Origin: Hawksworthiomyces lignivorus
Lineage: Eukaryota > Ascomycota > Sordariomycetes > Ophiostomatales > Ophiostomataceae
Assembly: GCA_002917075.1 (NCBI GenBank)
Contig: NTMA01000039.1
Coordinates: 434,001 to 498,000 of the forward strand
Direction of reading: 5' to 3'
Length of the DNA stretch: 64,000 nt
In this document: positions 36,145-47,507 of the stretch, piece after piece
How positions within the stretch are numbered: the first letter of the stretch is position 1
Layout of the letters: every line of letters starts with the position of its first letter
Notes under the pieces: model-generated
Told to the model about the DNA's origin: nothing
Databases searched by the model: none
Seen by the model: the letters and a program-made list of their open reading frames with translations, nothing else
Translations under genes and position numbers: made by a program

Positions 36145-37456
36145 ATGCTCCGGTCAGTACGAAGCGCTGCCCCTGGGCTTGCCCGAGGCTTACTACGAAA
36201 TGGTCCGACGACTGGCAGATACTCACCAAGCACCGCATCTCTAAAGTCTGCACACATCAATTCGCAGCGAACCACTGCTCTCTCACAATCATCCTTCAGA
36301 GCTTTCCACGCGAGCACCATCAGAATGTCCAGCGCCACACGAACCGAGAGCGACGCCTTTGGCGAGATCCAGGTGCCCGCCGACAAGTACTGGGGTGCCC
36401 AGACCGAGCGGTCCCTGGAGAACTTCCGCATCAACCAGCCCCAGGACCGCATGCCGCCGCCCATCGTGCGCGCCTTTGGCATTCTCAAGGGCGCCGCCGC
36501 CAAGGTGAACGAGAACTACGGCCTTGGTACGTTGCAGGAGGGGAGGAAGCTGGAAGCTGCAGCAGCAGAGGAACCACTCATCGAATTGGGCCTCGAGAGA
36601 TATTTTGGTGCCGAAGGCAGAGGAGGAAATTAAGATAAAAGACAAAGAGACAAGAGAGGACATGAAAATACTGACTTACAGATATAAAGACCCCACTATT
36701 GCCAAGGCCATCCAGCAGGCGGCCGCAGAGGTCGCGGACCTGAAGCTGCTGGACCACTTCCCCCTGGTGGTGTGGCAGACGGGCTCCGGCACGCAGTCCA
36801 ACATGAACGCCAACGAGGTCATCTCGAACCGGGCCATTGAGATCCTGGGCGGCGTCAAGGGCAGCAAGAAGCCCGTGCACCCCAACGACCACGTCAACCG
36901 CAGCGCCTCGTCCAACGACACCTTCCCCACCGTGATGCACATCGCGGCCGTGCTCGAGATCGAGGGCGAGCTGCTGCCCGCCATCCGCAGCCTGCGCGCC
37001 GCGCTGCAGGCCAAGGTCGACGAGTTTGAGGCCCGCAAGATCATCAAGATCGGCCGCACCCACCTGCAGGACGCCACGCCGCTCACGCTGGCCCAGGAGT
37101 TCTCGGGCTACGTCGCCCAGCTCGACTACGGCGTCCAGCGCGTCGAGTCGTCGCTGCCGGCCCTGCGCCAGCTGGCCCAGGGCGGCACCGCCGTCGGCAC
37201 CGGCATCAACACGTACGTGGGCTTCGCCGAGGCCGTCGCCGCTGAGGTCAGCAAGATGACCGGCACCCACTTCGAGACCGCCCCCAACAAGTTCGAGTCG
37301 CTGGCCGCCCACGACGCCCTCGTCCAGGCCTCGGGCTGCCTCAACACCCTGGCCGCCTCCCTGACCAAGATCGCCCAGGACGTCCGCTACCTCGGCAGCG
37401 GGCCCCGCTGCGGCCTCGGCGAGCTGATCCTGCCCGAGAACGAGCCCGGCAGCAGC

Positions 37457-37497
<41 letters not shown>

Positions 37498-38037
37498 CAC
37501 CATGGTCTGCGCCCAGGTCATGGGCAACCACGTCGCCACCACCATCGGCGGCATGAACGGCCAGTTCGAGCTCAACGTCTACAAGCCCCTCATCATCCGC
37601 AACGTCCTGCACAGCGTCCGCCTGCTCGCCGACGGCATGCGCTCCTTCGAGAAGAACCTCGTCGCCGGCCTCCAGGCCAACGAGGACAAGATCTCCAGCA
37701 TCATGAAGGAATCGTGCGTGAAAGCCCCCCCCCACCCCTCTCCGCCCCTTGTCTCCTTGTCCCCTTTTCTCCTTCTTCCCTTCTCCCCCTCCTCCCCTCG
37801 CCCGCCCTGTGCATGAACAATTGTGTTGTGCTGACTGCTGCTGCTAGGCTTATGCTGGTGACCTGCCTGAACCCCAAGATCGGCTACGATATGGCTAGCA
37901 AGGTGGCCAAGAACGCCCACAAGAAGGGCCTGACTCTGAAGCAGAGCGCCCTCGAGCTCAACGCCCTCACCGAGGAAGAGTTCGACACGCTGGTTCGCCC
38001 GGAGCTGATGATCGGCCCGAGCCCCTACAAGGGATAA
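36145..38037 (+). CDS. FUM1: Fumarate hydratase, class II, mitochondrial/cytosolic
   Basis: Three exons (36145-36526, 36690-37713, 37848-38037) encode 531 aa. Fumarase interconverts fumarate and L-malate in the TCA cycle, and its cytosolic form handles fumarate from amino-acid and purine metabolism. Class II features are the substrate-binding segment [38 protein letters not shown], and the signature [15 protein letters not shown] at about residues 381-395, which carries the catalytic serine loop. The first 60 residues, rich in Arg and Ser with no acidic residue, look like a mitochondrial presequence. A second in-frame ATG at 36325 (Met61) starts the mature enzyme, so alternative initiation could give both forms. 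Intron 1 ends in two AGs 8 nt apart; only the second keeps the frame (GLDPTIAKA). Confidence 0.96.
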
Positions 38038-38156
38038 AAATGATGTCATTATTACTACGGGAAATAGAAGGCCCAAGGAACCGGGACCCCCAAAAATAAA
38101 TATGTACAGGATATCTAAAAAGAGAGCAGCCGTGATATTCGGTGTGGCAACAAGAC

Positions 38157-38196
38157 CAAGAATAAATAAATAAAATAAAATAAAATAAAAATAAAA
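38157..38196 (+). repeat. AAATA microsatellite downstream of fumarase
   Basis: Short tandem AAATA/AATAA units about 120 nt after the fumarase stop, probably within its 3' untranslated region. Confidence 0.75.
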
Positions 38197-38891
38197 AGCC
38201 ATTCTCTGTGCCTGCCGCGGAACACTATCAGCCATGTAAGACGAAGCAAATTGTGGCCCAAGAGGGAAGTATTGCCCTTTTAGGTATCCCATCTAAATAT
38301 AGGTGTCGGAAACCGTCGGGGTGATTGGCTTTTCCCATCGACTCTGACCGTGGGGGAATTTAATGTGGTGCTGGGGGAGCGGCTGGCATGCTCCGCCTAA
38401 GCAGCTCAGTGTGAGAGTACTCATATCTAAGCTTACAAGGCGAGAGAGGTCGTGCGATGCCGGATGGCAAAAAGCAACATGGCAAAGAAAAGTCGCATGT
38501 TTCTAGAAACTGTGAAAGTTTCAAGAGATCGAAGCGCGTATGTACAAGTACAAGGTAATGGTCACGCTCACAAGGGGGGACCCTCGTCATTGCGAAGTTG
38601 TACATAGATACGAACGTCTTTTTGCGGAGTTGTGGAACCCGCTGCTGTTTTGCCCTTCCCATTCCCATTTCACAAAAATCCACTTTCTCATCTTAGGTGT
38701 CATTTTAATCAAATTTAACCACGTTTTTTTTCTTCTTAATCTTCACCGACCCAACGTACATACATAACGTACTTCCGAGTTTCCAGGGTAAGGTTAGACG
38801 GGGTCGACTGGGGAGAAGCATGGACCACTGGGTTACAAGGATCTGTGCTCAAGTGTGCGCACATATGCGTATAATAAATGGAGATATACTG

Positions 38892-38907
38892 TACGGAGTA
38901 CTCCGTA
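38892..38907. repeat. Dispersed 16-nt perfect palindrome
   Basis: TACGGAGTACTCCGTA is identical to its reverse complement. Partial copies occur only in intergenic DNA of this window, at about 29845, 38977, 39029, 53035, 54810 and 56515. It may be a dispersed regulatory or mobile-element remnant; function is unknown. Confidence 0.6.
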
Positions 38908-40719
38908 ATATGTTGACAAAATGCCCTGTTATTCTTAGTATTTCGTATTTACGAGTAGTTGATTCCTTCATAAGCCTACGGAGTACTCCAGAGGTCATGC
39001 CTGGTATTTCCAGAGAAAATATGCTCAGTACGGAGCAAGGCCAAGTTACCCCTGCAAGCTATCCCTGCAATTTCTCCAGATCCATCTAAGCCCACGCACG
39101 GCGTGCTTTGATATCTGTTCAACATAACGTTCGACACAGAACCAGACGGCTGGTGACCTATGTACATATATCCTCCTGGCGTGCCTGCCGGCTTCTCTTG
39201 CTGACGCCCCAATTTTGTTTCGCGCAGCAAGCAGCCTGTATATTTACTTTCTACCCATGTTCTTGTTTCATGGTAGCATTGCTAGATACCGGCCGACTAT
39301 CGCGCTGATGAAGGTATCAGAAGATTGACATGGCCGCTGCTCCAGGAATGAAATGTTCTGGGCCTTGGCTCTTGTCCTGACTCTCTCTGCCTTCTTTGTC
39401 ACTAAGCCTATGTCACGCCTAGTAAATTACGCATCAGTGGCAGTTTATGCACAATTACGTTGGAACCAAAAAAAAAAAAGGGGGCTAAAAGGTTAAACGG
39501 TTCAACGTAATGCCACCCACACTCGACCTGCTTGCGCGCTTGCTTGTATGCGAACGTACTAAGTGTGGAGAACCAGGTGAGTCTCCAAATGCTTGTTTTT
39601 TTCGATCCGTCTCCTCCGAGTACATATGTACAGTGCGCTCGCACGCACCAGCGCAGACCAAACTAGGCCAGCGCCTCTGCCAACACTTTGCTCGCTAGAA
39701 TTTTTCTACCTCGTTCTGCTCTAACTTAGGTGGCCGCCACAAGGCTTTCGGCCCATGATCCGCCCGAAAGCCATCCGGCCACCGGAGCGTATTTGAGCCA
39801 GTAGGGTTCTTCAGATGCCACTAAATTCCAGGGCCTTGGTGTTTGCGCTCCCCCAAAAGCTCGGCCTTCCAGAATAGTGTTCTTTGTCCAATAAACAGCT
39901 AAGCAGTTAGGACAACACGGGGGCATTTGCACCGCTGGCGTACTCAGCACATGCAAAGAGCGCTGAGCGGAGTGTGAAAGCGCGAAGAACGAGGGGAACG
40001 TCGGCCCACCTCCCCCCCTCACCCCTACATACTTTCTGGTGCTGCACTTGGCGCTTTGGGTGGACAAATGCAGTCAACTCGATTTGGAGATCAGGATGCA
40101 TGGCTTGAAGCTGGGCCAAAAAAGATGCAATTTAAGCCAGCGTTCTGTCATCCGGAAGCTAGTGTAGTGTGCGAAGTGCATGGAACAAAAAAAAAGTCGG
40201 AGAATTGACCGAGCCATACGGAGAAGCTGCGTACGAACAAAGATCGCATGATGTCGTACGGGCTTGTAGATCAGCAAAGACTAGCGACACCCGTTCGCCA
40301 GCTGCTGCTGAAGCTATTGTTCGTCTTGTTCCCTCTTCTTTTCTCGCCCCTTCTGCTGCCGTTGGTGACGAGCCCGCTTGCTCTCGGTTCTGTATTTGCT
40401 TCCTGAGCTGAGAGGCCAAAACAAGGCCAATGGCGAAGCGAGCCCTTAATAATGGCCGGTCTACCTCTCTTTGTTCCCAGCCTGGCACACCAGGACGTAG
40501 AGATCGCCTAAGCTATCTTGGAGAGATAAAGCTATATAGGCGTTGAATTAGCATCGTCTGTACAGTCGTAGCAGGAAATGCACTCTGCCGCAGGCAGGTT
40601 ACTGTTGCACTCCTCTGTGAAGAGCTCCCCCCCGTCCCAGCCCCCCGTTGTGCGTCTGGTTCCTCGCGCAAGCTTGCTTGCTCTCCTGCGCGACCACCTG
40701 CGATCACCAGCGCTGGCCA

Positions 40720-40772
40720 GCGCTCGCCTCTGCGCTCGCCTCTGCGCTCGCCTGTACTCGCCTGTACTCGCC
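40720..40772 (+). repeat. Short tandem repeat, two related units
   Basis: Three copies of a CTCTGCGCTCGC-like unit are followed by two copies of CTGTACTCGC. The block is in a gene-free region. Confidence 0.7.
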
Positions 40773-41467
40773 TTTTTCCTCTCTGCTCCCCACCAAAAGC
40801 ATCCTCCGATGGCAGGAGAGGTGTGGAACCCCCCTTTGGTTTTCTCCTTCCTTGTTGGTTTACCCGCTTTTTTACTTCGACTCTCGGCGGTTCTTGCCCC
40901 TGCTAGCCTTCTGACTTGCTAGCCTGCGCTGGCGCATCGCCTCTTCCAGCAGTCTAACAGCGTTGGTGTGCTTCGGCATGCGCCTGCGGAGTAACTGTAA
41001 GCAGAAACATTCGCAGCTACTATGAAAGGATGAAGCTGTGAAAAGGTGCATGGGTGGACAGATGCAGCACCGTTCAGTTTAAGAACATGTACCTTTGATT
41101 GTAATCCAAAAATGCACAGAGCATTTCTTTGTCTGGGCTCCTTTTCTAATTTATTATTTTATTTTATTAATATTTTTCTTTTCTTTTTATATCTGGTATT
41201 TTCTTTTTTTCTTTTTTTTTGGGGGGGGGGCCTCGTATGCTTAGAGGACTAAGGTCCACCCTTGGTTCCTTTATGCCTTGACTGAGCAGAGGCAAAGCTA
41301 CGTACGTAGACACGCCCACCCCGTGTCGCAACGCCCTTCGCATTGCGATTTCCCTCCAGTTTTGGGCGCGCCCTAATATCTCATTGTACGTATTATGTAC
41401 TTTGCTGTTCCTTGTCCCGTGCCGTCAAATGCGCTTTCACTGTTCCTTTTGCTTTCTCCTTTTTCGG

Positions 41468-41510
41468 TGAAAGAGAGAGACAGAGAGAGAGAGAGGGCGA
41501 GAGAGAGAGC
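41468..41510 (+). repeat. GA-rich microsatellite
   Basis: A run of GA dinucleotides with a few CA and GG interruptions, about 1.9 kb upstream of the Zn2Cys6 gene. It is the only purine-rich island in an otherwise pyrimidine-rich strand. Confidence 0.75.
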
Positions 41511-43428
41511 CAATGTCTGTCTGAACAAGGAAACGATAGACCGTTTTTGTTACTTATTTCTGTATTTCACTTTCCTTTCCTTTCCTCTTCTTGTATGACT
41601 CTTCTCCCGATTCTATCTCTGGGTTTTCCCTGTTCCCCATTGATTTGTAAACCTACACTCATCGAAACCTTTCTCGCCCATCTCTCGTTCTCTTGGCTCT
41701 TCTGCACATATCCCATATCCACCCCCCCATAAATCGCATTTCATCCCTTTGCCCCCCTCTTTCCTCTGGGTGAGAAAGGTAACGAAGTGGTCCTTCTTTA
41801 CTTTTATTCTTTTCTACGTGCTGATCTGTAATTTCCCTTATATTTTTTTTGTCCTCTGCCTCGTTTCATTTTCTTATTCCCATCTCAATTCCCTCCTCGT
41901 TTCCACCATTTTGCTCTGTCCATTTCCACTCTCAGACGCCTGTTTCCTGCAGTTCCCATACTGTACCTGAGGCGCGAACCCGCCAGGTTCTCTCATTGTC
42001 CGTCTCATTTCCTCAGAGCTCTCTCGCCCTGTCCCATTTTATTCCCAGCAATTACCCCAATTCCAGGTACCTGGCCAGGCAGAAAGAAGCGGGAAAATCA
42101 CATCAAACAACAGCAAACAGGAGGAAACAAGAACAAAAAAAAAAAAAACTAGAAAGGAAAAGAAAGTAACAGGTAGTCGGCCTCACCTTCCAGCCAGTGG
42201 TTTTACTCCGTTTTCTCGACCGAGTCTCGGCATTGGTGCACGGCTTTTCAGCCCTGCGCATTTTGTCTCAACTACAGCACTGCTGGAAAAGAGGAGAGCA
42301 ATTCTAAGAGAGCCTCGTCGCCTCGCATCTCCGACTGTTCTGTCCGCTGCCGATTCTGGCTATCTCGCTTCTGCTACCGTTTTTTTTTTTTATCAATTGC
42401 CAGTCGGACCGGCCAGACAATTTTTATCTCTATTCTCGGCCGTGTCTAACCGGTCGGGATTTGACTTGGACATGCATTTCTGACCATAAGCAAGCCCAGT
42501 TGCGTATCAGCACATACATACACATACAGCAAGCACATCTAAGCACATCCAGCGCAAAAAGTCGGAATCCTACGTTGTGTTACCAGCGACTGCACTCTTC
42601 CGGTCTTGCCTCTCGCTTCCTCATTTTTTGCAGAGCACTGTAACATTTTGCTTTGCTTTTTCCCCCATCACTTCTACCCACCCTCCCCGGCACCTGGCTG
42701 CGCTGCATCTGTTCCTAAACAAACGTAATAAAAGTACCCACAGCGGCCACACGTTTACGTTTTTGTCTTGCAAGAGTCAATTCTGCCCTTTTCTTTCGTC
42801 TTGTCGCATTCCATCTCGCGCACTCGCAAAATTCCTTCGACATTTTTGCACATTGGCCCTGTGTTAACTTTTTAACTTTCTCCACTGCTGTTCCACACTC
42901 ACCAGTGCTTGCAGTGTCTTAAAACGGGAAGCACCGTCGAATGCCAAGCTTTCTTTGCCTGTGCTTCGATTTATTCTAGATCTTATTTCCTGGCCTCACC
43001 TGTTATCACCGGGAGAGGTGCTCGTCTAATTAATACTTCCCCATACAATAGCTCCAAAGTTTCTTCAACAACTCCTTTACAAACCAACTGTTACACTCAG
43101 CTCATCTTCGCCATCCCCGGGCTCTGTCCGCACAAATCCGCCTGAGATCCAGCCAGCCGGTACACACAATTCCCCAGATTTTGCAGTCTTCGTCTGACTA
43201 CCCCATTCCTCATCTCCAATTTCTTCAACCAGCCCCACCTGCAGCAAGCAGCATCTTGAATCGTGTTATTGCCGTACAGGTCAAGTCAGTATTACCTGTG
43301 TCTGGCCCCAGCTCCAAGCCCATCCTTGTCCTATTGCGGCATCCGACGCATCAGCCGCATCAGTCGCATTTGCTGTTTACGCTATTGTTGTGTGCGCACT
43401 CCATGTCGCAGCCGCCTCCGCAGACCAA

Positions 43429-46132
43429 ATGGAGACAATGGAGATGAAACGTGCGACAGGCTACTTTGATGGATTCTCGCCCATCGGCGGTCCAGCCGAC
43501 GGCACAGCTTATGCGACACCAACGCAGTACAAGGCTGGCGCTGGCGCCGAAAGCAGAATGCAGTACACCACTTTTAAATCTGAGCCTCAGAGTGTGTTTG
43601 GTCTTGGCGCTCCAGACCGGGACCCTCTGCAGCAGCAGAACAATAGTGCGTATCCCGGGCAGAGCATGCGCTTGGGCACACCGACAGCTGGAGATGTCGA
43701 TGGAACTTACGAATATGACCTGAACGGCTATGCTGGCAGCCGCAGCCGCAACGATGGCGGCCTCAGCGCCGGTGATTACGACGAGGACGAATCCGACTTG
43801 GCAACGGTTCGCGTCCGCAACAAGAATGGGAAGGATGTCCGCATGGTCCTGAGCAACCACTCCAACAACATCAACATGTCCACTGCCGAGAGCACCATTA
43901 GCAGCATCAGCAGCAATGGATTTACCCCCCCTACCCCCACCGGTGACAATGCCAACTATGACTATGCCTTGGGCAACATCAATGCTAGCGCGAGCCCACC
44001 TGGTGATGTGAAGCACGGTACCATCATGACAAACGTCAGCAGCAACATTAGCAGCACTACTACCAGCTCGCCCACGGAGCCTTCAAGGAAGAAGCAGAAA
44101 CGGAACAAGCCAACTCTGTCCTGTTCGGAATGTGTGGAGCGGAAAACAAAGGTGAGGCTACCTTCAGTGCCATATTGCGTGTCCAACCATGTATGTACTG
44201 ACAAGACATCCTTAAGTGCGACCGTGGCCGGCCACATTGTCTTTCCTGTAAGTTTTAATCTGCTTCGGCAGCTCTGTGATGGTTTTCTCAGGTAACGTTC
44301 CGTCCGGTACGCTGACCACATTTTGGACAGGCATAAAACGGCAAACAGAGTGCAAATATGCCCATGTGGCGAATTTACTTGAGTACGTAGCACTCTTCCG
44401 TCTTTCGAAGACAGCTCTGCTAACTTTCGTACAGAGAAACGACAAGGACCGCTGCCGCCGCTGGTGGCCGCCGTGTAACGCGTCCCTTGCTGTCCAAGAA
44501 AGTACCAGGATCTTCCGCCGTATTGTCCATTCCCAACATGGCCGACCGCGGCATCCTCAACGCCCCAATCGAATCTCTCGGCTCCGTAGCGCTTTCAACG
44601 GGGCTTCTATCTAATGTCCCTTACTCCGCACCATCAGCGTCAAATGTGTTCGGTATCGGGTCCGAACATCCTTTCGCCAACTATTGGACGTGCGAAGGCG
44701 GCTTGTCTGAAGTGATATCTGTCTTGCCTGACAAGATCCAGTGCGATATTCTCCTCGTTCGCTACTTTGAATGCTTTGACCCGGTTTATCCCATGATCAA
44801 CCAGCGGTACTTTTACAATGAATTTGAAAACTTCTGGGCTCTCAATCCCGAGGAGAAGAACATTGTCGATCCAGCCTTTGTTGCTCTTGTCTTTGCTATG
44901 CTCGCTCTCGGCACGCAGTTTGTCTCGGCAACTACGCCCCACGAACGAAAGCAAACGGCCGAGTTCTATGCCTCAGCCAGCAACCAGGCCTTGCGACTGA
45001 GCTCCTATCTGAGCTCAGCGTCCATTCGTTCTATTCAAGCGATGGTCTTAATTACTTACTTTCTAATTAACGATAACCACGCTTCAGACGGCTGGGCTTT
45101 TGCCGGTATTCTCATGCGCCAGGCATATGCCATGGGCTTACACCGTGACCCGAATATAGGTGAGGATATTCTGATAACATCCCCTACTGCCGAAGGTTTT
45201 GAGCCAATTTTGGCAAGTTTAGTTCTTCCTAGATTCTAATTCCATGTAGTGGCACCAAATGCATCTCCATACGATAAGCAAGTACGCCGAAAGGTGTGGC
45301 AGGCAGTATTGCTGCAGGACACGTTCTTAACGGTTCTCTTGTCTCTGCCGCCAACAGCAACGCATACAGATGTCAATGTTGAGGACCTAGAAGAGGAGGA
45401 CAACATGGATCCCAACAATAAAAACAGCGTCACCGACACTGCATATATCCGCGGATCTTGGACATTAGCCAACCTCGTGCAAGAAGTTATCAGCAGTCCA
45501 CGTTCTCTCGACGTTCCCATCTGCACCACATCGCGCCATAAATCAAAAATGGTGTCTGATTTTCGTGCCATCTACCGCAGCTTTCCTGATATTTTCCGCA
45601 GCTGGGATCCTGAATCTCTGACACAACTAGCTAAGACGAATAAGCGCGTCGTGCGACAAACCCTCTTCCTCAGCAGCAACTATTTCCATAACCTGATGCT
45701 GGTCCACGCTTCTGAGGCTGCCGATGTTCCCGTCAATGTGCGAGGCACCTTGGAGGCTGCGCACGATGCGATCACGTCCTTCTTCGTCCTATTCAAGCTC
45801 TTTGAAAGCGAGGCAGGCGTCTGGTGGGTATTCAATCACCGTGCCTTTTTAGAGGCATTATGCATTGGCGGTGTTCTCAAAGAAGCTGTCTACAAGAGCA
45901 ATGGAGATGCCGAAGCAATTGCAAAGGACCCATTATATGCACGGGCTCGAGCTGATATCGGTATGTCGTGATTCCTGTGAACCGTGCTACCATAGAAAGT
46001 GGGCGTCATTTTGCCAGTATGCTAACCTCTCGCTTAGAAAGGATGGTAGAGATCATGCGCGTGATGGGCGAGGGGGAGCAAGGTTCCGAGGTAGCGAGAA
46101 CTCGAGTCAAAGTACTCAGCGAGTTCTTATAG
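43429..46132 (+). CDS. Zn2Cys6 fungal transcription factor, six exons
   Basis: Exons 43429-44151, 44217-44247, 44331-44382, 44435-45159, 45250-45960 and 46038-46132 encode 778 aa. The zinc cluster has textbook spacing C-x2-C-x6-C-x6-C-x2-C-x6-C at residues 232-259 and is split over three exons, one of only 31 nt. A basic stretch (RKKQKRNK) just before it can serve as a nuclear signal and DNA contact. The first 220 residues are disordered (Ser, Asn, Gly, Asp). After the cluster comes the regulatory fungal_trans-type domain, with DKIQCDILLVRYFECFDPVYPMI-like and AYAMGLHRDPN motifs (about 460-500). It should be a nuclear DNA-binding regulator; its targets are unknown. I start at the ATG at 43429 because the frame has no upstream ATG. 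The preceding 2 kb of pyrimidine-rich DNA suggests a long leader. Confidence 0.9.
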
Positions 46133-46705
46133 CAGCATTTGGATACGGTGGATGTGCAAATCAAGAGATACGTCATTGCATTCTAATTCCCTGCAAACCT
46201 GTGAGACATGCTGCAGGGCGTAAAACAATACGCTCGGCAGAGACGCATCTCCTCGGGTCGTCTATGACAGTGATTGCTGTCATTCCCGGTGCTTGCCAGC
46301 GAGATCCAGAGGAAGGCCTTTCCCTTTGGCATCGGTTTTAGTCATCGTGACTCGTATAGTGTGGACCACTTGGCTTTTCTGATCCAGGCACAGCTTTTTA
46401 CACGGCTTTCCTGTAGCCTTTGCTCTTGTTTTAGAGATATCATATTACAAGCGTATCTATATAGACAATAATAATTTATCTATGTTTAGAAGACTTCGAT
46501 TTTCTCTTATTCATTTTTGCCTTTCTGTGTTTTAAGTCCATATTCCTCATTCATCAACACGCCTACAATTGCACCTGACTGCCCTCTTGCTAGCATCATT
46601 TCTTTCACCCGTTCGGCTTAACCGTACCGGAAATAATTGAGCAATTTCATAGTCTACGTAGTTTATAGCCTCATGAATTTCAAACAGCAGTAGGTTTTGC
46701 AAATA
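46133..46705. other. Convergent spacer between the Zn2Cys6 gene and the GST
   Basis: About 570 nt with both 3' ends. It becomes AT-rich after 46430. No gene or repeat was recognised. Confidence 0.6.
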
Positions 46706-47507
46706 TCAAGCCTGTGTTCCGGCCTCAGCGGCGGCCTTGGTCCAAGTCTCTCGCGTCTGCAAGCCTGCTAGCCACTTGTCTACGTGCGGATATTTTTCGA
46801 AAATCTCTCTCCACTTTCCTGCTTTCAAAGCTGCTGCGTTGGGTAGGTGAAAGAGGTCAGCCAAGGTCAGTTCGTCTCCTGCAAGATACTTCTGTTTTGC
46901 CAGAATTTTTTCGTAGACGGCGAGAACGGAGTCAAGATCTGCCTCAGCTTGTGCGACTCTTGCTTCATCCGGGACACCAAGTCCTTTCGCGCTATGCATT
47001 TCAATATCAGTCCAAGGAGGCCAAGACATTGGGAAAGAGCAAGTTCTGGTATGAACCTTTTAATAAAAAGCTCGAAGCCTAATGTCTCTGCAGCGGCCGC
47101 AAAATAGCTCTGTTCGATGGAGCAGGCCTGCTCGAAAGCACCATAGGCATTGTGATCGCCGTCGTCCGGGATCAGTTTCGCTCCTGACGTGTACTTCCTA
47201 GCATAGAGTGTTAGCATTCTGCGTGTCTCTTTCTCGCATCGCTTTGTTCTTCCAGCTATGGGCAAAAGGTGACCGGGTGGGCACACTTGGCCAAGTATTT
47301 GCATATAGCGCGGCTCTCGAAGAGGACAAGGCCGTCATCCTCGAGTGCCGGCACCTTGCCAAATGGCTGCAGCTTCTTGTAGTCCTCAGTCTTTTGGTCT
47401 CCTTTCGCAATGTCCACAAGAACAAATTCGTACGGCAGTCTCTTCTCCAAGAGCGTCACTAAGACGCGAGAAGTCGACATTGCAGACCCATGAAGTTTAA
47501 GAACCAT
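46706..47507 (-). CDS. Glutathione S-transferase, phi-like
   Basis: Three exons on the minus strand (47507-47287, 47197-47057, 46991-46706) give 215 aa, the usual size. The N-terminal thioredoxin-fold domain has GSAMSTSRV (candidate catalytic serine at 11 to 13), FGKVPALEDDGLVLFESRAI with the cis-proline and the Glu-Ser-Arg glutathione contact. The C-terminal helical domain includes YLAGDELTLADLFHLP (N-capping box). The pattern resembles plant phi GSTs and their fungal homologues. These conjugate glutathione to electrophiles or reduce peroxides in the cytosol. Intron 2 (46992-47056) uses GTTCAT as its donor, weaker than other donors here, but only this splice restores the family sequence and frame. 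Confidence 0.9.

Larger units (their letters stand above)
38038..43428. other. 5.4-kb gene-poor region
   Basis: No gene was recognised. Contents: an AAATA microsatellite downstream of fumarase (38157-38196); the 16-nt palindrome TACGGAGTACTCCGTA at 38892-38907 with partial copies at 38977 and 39029; CTCTGCGCTCGC-type tandem repeats at 40720-40772; a GA-rich run at 41468-41510; and from about 41400 to 43400 a long pyrimidine-rich stretch that probably includes the promoter and leader of the Zn2Cys6 gene at 43429. Open frames up to 131 aa are low-complexity or lack GC3 bias. Confidence 0.55.

Noticed and set aside
36578..37735. 385-aa antisense frame over fumarase
   Set aside because: It is a GC-bias shadow of an unambiguous enzyme gene.
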